Of a stretch of 14,931 nt of DNA, positions 13,484-14,931 are shown one piece after another. The notes under the pieces are model-generated. The model had not been told where the DNA came from. It did no database searches and saw only the letters and a program-made list of their open reading frames with translations. Positions within the stretch are counted from its first letter, which is position 1. Each line of letters opens with the position of its first letter. Position numbers and translations under genes: made by a program. Source of the DNA: Chloroflexota bacterium (GTDB lineage Bacteria; Chloroflexota; Anaerolineae; Anaerolineales; Villigracilaceae); contig JAEWVF010000044.1 in assembly GCA_023459215.1 (NCBI GenBank), positions 1-14,931 on the forward strand, in the 5' to 3' direction.

Positions 13484-14890
13484 TTAGGCAAAATACTGCT
13501 CGTCGACATCCTGCCAGGACTCATCCTCGCGGACGAACATGAACTCACCCAGCAGCGGATGGACGCGCCGCACCTCGTCGGCCACGCGTTGGGCAATTTT
13601 GCGGATCGAGAAGTGGGCGTTGGCTGCCGAGCGCAACTGGCAGAAATGGTAGGCCGTGCGCAGGTTGAAGGAAGCCAGCACCCGCCGGTTGAAGCCGTTC
13701 GGCACAACGTACTGGGCCACATCCGGGTTGAATGCGGCCAGTTTGCGGTAAGTGTCGGCAGCGGCCTCCATTGCGGCGCGGTAATCGGCCTCGAAGCCTG
13801 CCTCGACGATGCGGCGCGGGGTGGCGTAGCCCAGGTCGCAGCTCAGGCGCTGGGGAGTCTGGGTCATCATGCGGTGGCGTTTGAACTCGGCATACGCGCC
13901 CTGATCCATGACCAGATCGAAGGTGTAGGTTGCGTATTCCAGTTCGCGCAGCGGGATATCGTACTTGCCCAGCCGCCCGAGCAGGGATTCGGCCCACTGC
14001 CGGCGGACAGGCTCGGGGGCGTTGCGCACCGCGCGCAAGGCCTGGCTGTAGGGAACGCCGCTGAAGCGATACAAAGCCGCCGCCAGCACTTTCTCCTCCC
14101 CATATTCGTCATAATCGATCAGTTCGCAGAATGCCGCATCCTGTTTGCCCGGCGGCAAGGCTTGCCCGGCCAGCTCACTTGCGCTCTCAACCAGGTAGGG
14201 CGCGGCCTCGGCATATTTGACCAGGGTCGGGATTTCGGCCTTGGCCTCGCGTTTAACATCCTCGCCGATCTGGCGCACCTCGGCCAGCGGATGCGAAAGC
14301 ATTTTGCGGATGGTGTTTTCGATCACCCGTCCGTTGGCGGTCATGCCGACGTTGGCGTTGGCCGCGGCCGGCAGCAGGAAGCGGCAGGCATCCACATATT
14401 GCGAACGGATGCGCCGGTCATAGGCCTCATCGCTTTCGTTTTCGCGGCGTGGCGCGCCCTGGCAAACCAGCGCCTTGACCGGCTCGAGCGAGCGGGCGTA
14501 GGTTTCGAAGAGCATCCGCACCGTGGCGACGAACTCATCCCGGAGCGGGTGGCCGTCCAACTCGGGCGGGACGGTGAAATCGTCCGCGCCCCATTTCTGG
14601 TAGCGGGTCGATTTTTCAGTGTAGGAGGCCAGCCGGTTCGATTCAATCGCCTCGATGGCGATCCGCGAAACATTTTCGAGCGCGATGTGCAAAACGGCAT
14701 GTTCGGCAACCGAGGCGTGCCCATAGCCGACAACCCATTTTTCATGGAACTGGGCGCTTTTTTCGTCGGTCAGTTCTGCGGCAATCTCGCGGAAGGATTC
14801 TGGCGCGCGCGAGGTCTTGGCAAAAGCGACCGCGATGGTTTCTGGCGAAAGGGCTTTCGGCGAAAGCAGGTAGATTTCTCGTTTGGGCAT
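13484..14890 (-). CDS. tandem-domain ThyX-family (FAD-dependent thymidylate synthase-like) protein
   Basis: A 468-residue protein, about twice the usual 220-250 of ThyX, made of two ThyX-like halves. The N-half has GHASVAEH (57-64) and SNRLASYTEKSTRY (84-97), aligning with the canonical GHxxxxEH and RHRxxSxNExSxRY; the second Ser, Arg and Tyr remain, but RHR has become SNR. The C-half keeps RHR (338-340), but the Ser seven residues later is Arg348. It also keeps the family C-terminal pattern NLRTAYHFCQLRSAANAHFSIR (409-430), with Arg420. The N-half equivalent near 198-206 lacks that Arg. ThyX methylates dUMP using FAD, NADPH and methylene-tetrahydrofolate as a homotetramer with shared active sites. 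Whether this protein still does so is uncertain. ATG 14890 has GGAG six bases upstream; a TTG at 14908 lies almost at the predicted transcript start. No thyA is in view. Confidence 0.88.
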   Translation of the reverse strand: MPKREIYLLSPKALSPETIAVAFAKTSRAPESFREIAAELTDEKSAQFHEKWVVGYGHASVAEHAVLHIALENVSRIAIEAIESNRLASYTEKSTRYQKWGADDFTVPPELDGHPLRDEFVATVRMLFETYARSLEPVKALVCQGAPRRENESDEAYDRRIRSQYVDACRFLLPAAANANVGMTANGRVIENTIRKMLSHPLAEVRQIGEDVKREAKAEIPTLVKYAEAAPYLVESASELAGQALPPGKQDAAFCELIDYDEYGEEKVLAAALYRFSGVPYSQALRAVRNAPEPVRRQWAESLLGRLGKYDIPLRELEYATYTFDLVMDQGAYAEFKRHRMMTQTPQRLSCDLGYATPRRIVEAGFEADYRAAMEAAADTYRKLAAFNPDVAQYVVPNGFNRRVLASFNLRTAYHFCQLRSAANAHFSIRKIAQRVADEVRRVHPLLGEFMFVREDESWQDVDEQYFA

Positions 14891-14896
14891 GGCTGG

Positions 14897-14900
14897 CTCC
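14897..14900 (-). promoter_or_regulatory. Shine-Dalgarno (GGAG) that fixes the ThyX-like start
   Basis: On the minus strand GGAG is six bases before the ATG at 14890. This favours ATG 14890 (protein starting MPKREIYLL) over the in-frame TTG at 14908, which would translate through the site. Confidence 0.75.
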
Positions 14901-14918
14901 GGGCACAAAATTTTGCTG

Positions 14919-14927
14919 AATATAACA
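14919..14927 (-). promoter_or_regulatory. extended -10 promoter (TGT TATATT) of the ThyX-like gene
   Basis: On the minus strand TATATT matches the -10 consensus at five of six positions and is preceded by TGn. Transcription would start near 14912, giving a leader of about 21 bases that contains the GGAG. The window ends before any -35 could be judged. Confidence 0.45.
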
Positions 14928-14931
14928 TAGA

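Overview
The window looks like a chromosomal segment from a Chloroflexota bacterium of the class Anaerolineae. This is inferred from the moderately GC-rich coding sequence, the style of the multi-GAF kinase with its multi-pass N-terminus, the tandem-domain ThyX-like protein and the gene mix; no marker here fixes the taxon. I saw no tRNA, rRNA, CRISPR array, insertion sequence or phage gene.

Layout. At the left edge a GT4-type glycosyltransferase runs leftwards and leaves the window (779 to 1). A 194-base divergent promoter region (780-973) separates it from a rightward run of eight genes that reaches 13461: a six-pass membrane protein, gyrB, a 1330-residue membrane sensor histidine kinase, a FIST-domain sensor protein, a nucleotide-sugar dehydrogenase, a UDP-glucuronate epimerase-like SDR, a Wzx-type flippase and a small isoprenylcysteine-methyltransferase-like membrane enzyme. 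A tandem ThyX-family gene runs leftwards from 14890 to 13484, convergent with the last of these. Its promoter lies at the right edge.

How the genes may work together. The first four rightward genes are tightly packed (gaps of 15, 23 and 12 bases). They probably form one transcription unit that couples DNA gyrase B to a signalling pair, the kinase and the FIST protein. That pair resembles the NahK/NosP arrangement of Pseudomonas, where a FIST protein is the ligand sensor for a kinase. The next three genes form a surface-polysaccharide module: UDP-sugar oxidation, C4 epimerisation and lipid-linked glycan export. The glycosyltransferase at the left edge may belong to the same process.

The least ordinary items are three. 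(1) In the tandem ThyX-like protein, each half keeps a different part of the ThyX signature. (2) The FIST/kinase pair has no response regulator in view. (3) Heptamer-phased repeat arrays flank the epimerase gene on both sides, and a 21-base heptamer array lies inside it in frame. One flanking array contains a perfect 17-bp hairpin. Several start codons were moved from the longest open frame to internal ATG/GTG codons on the basis of Shine-Dalgarno placement or repeat-derived N-termini.
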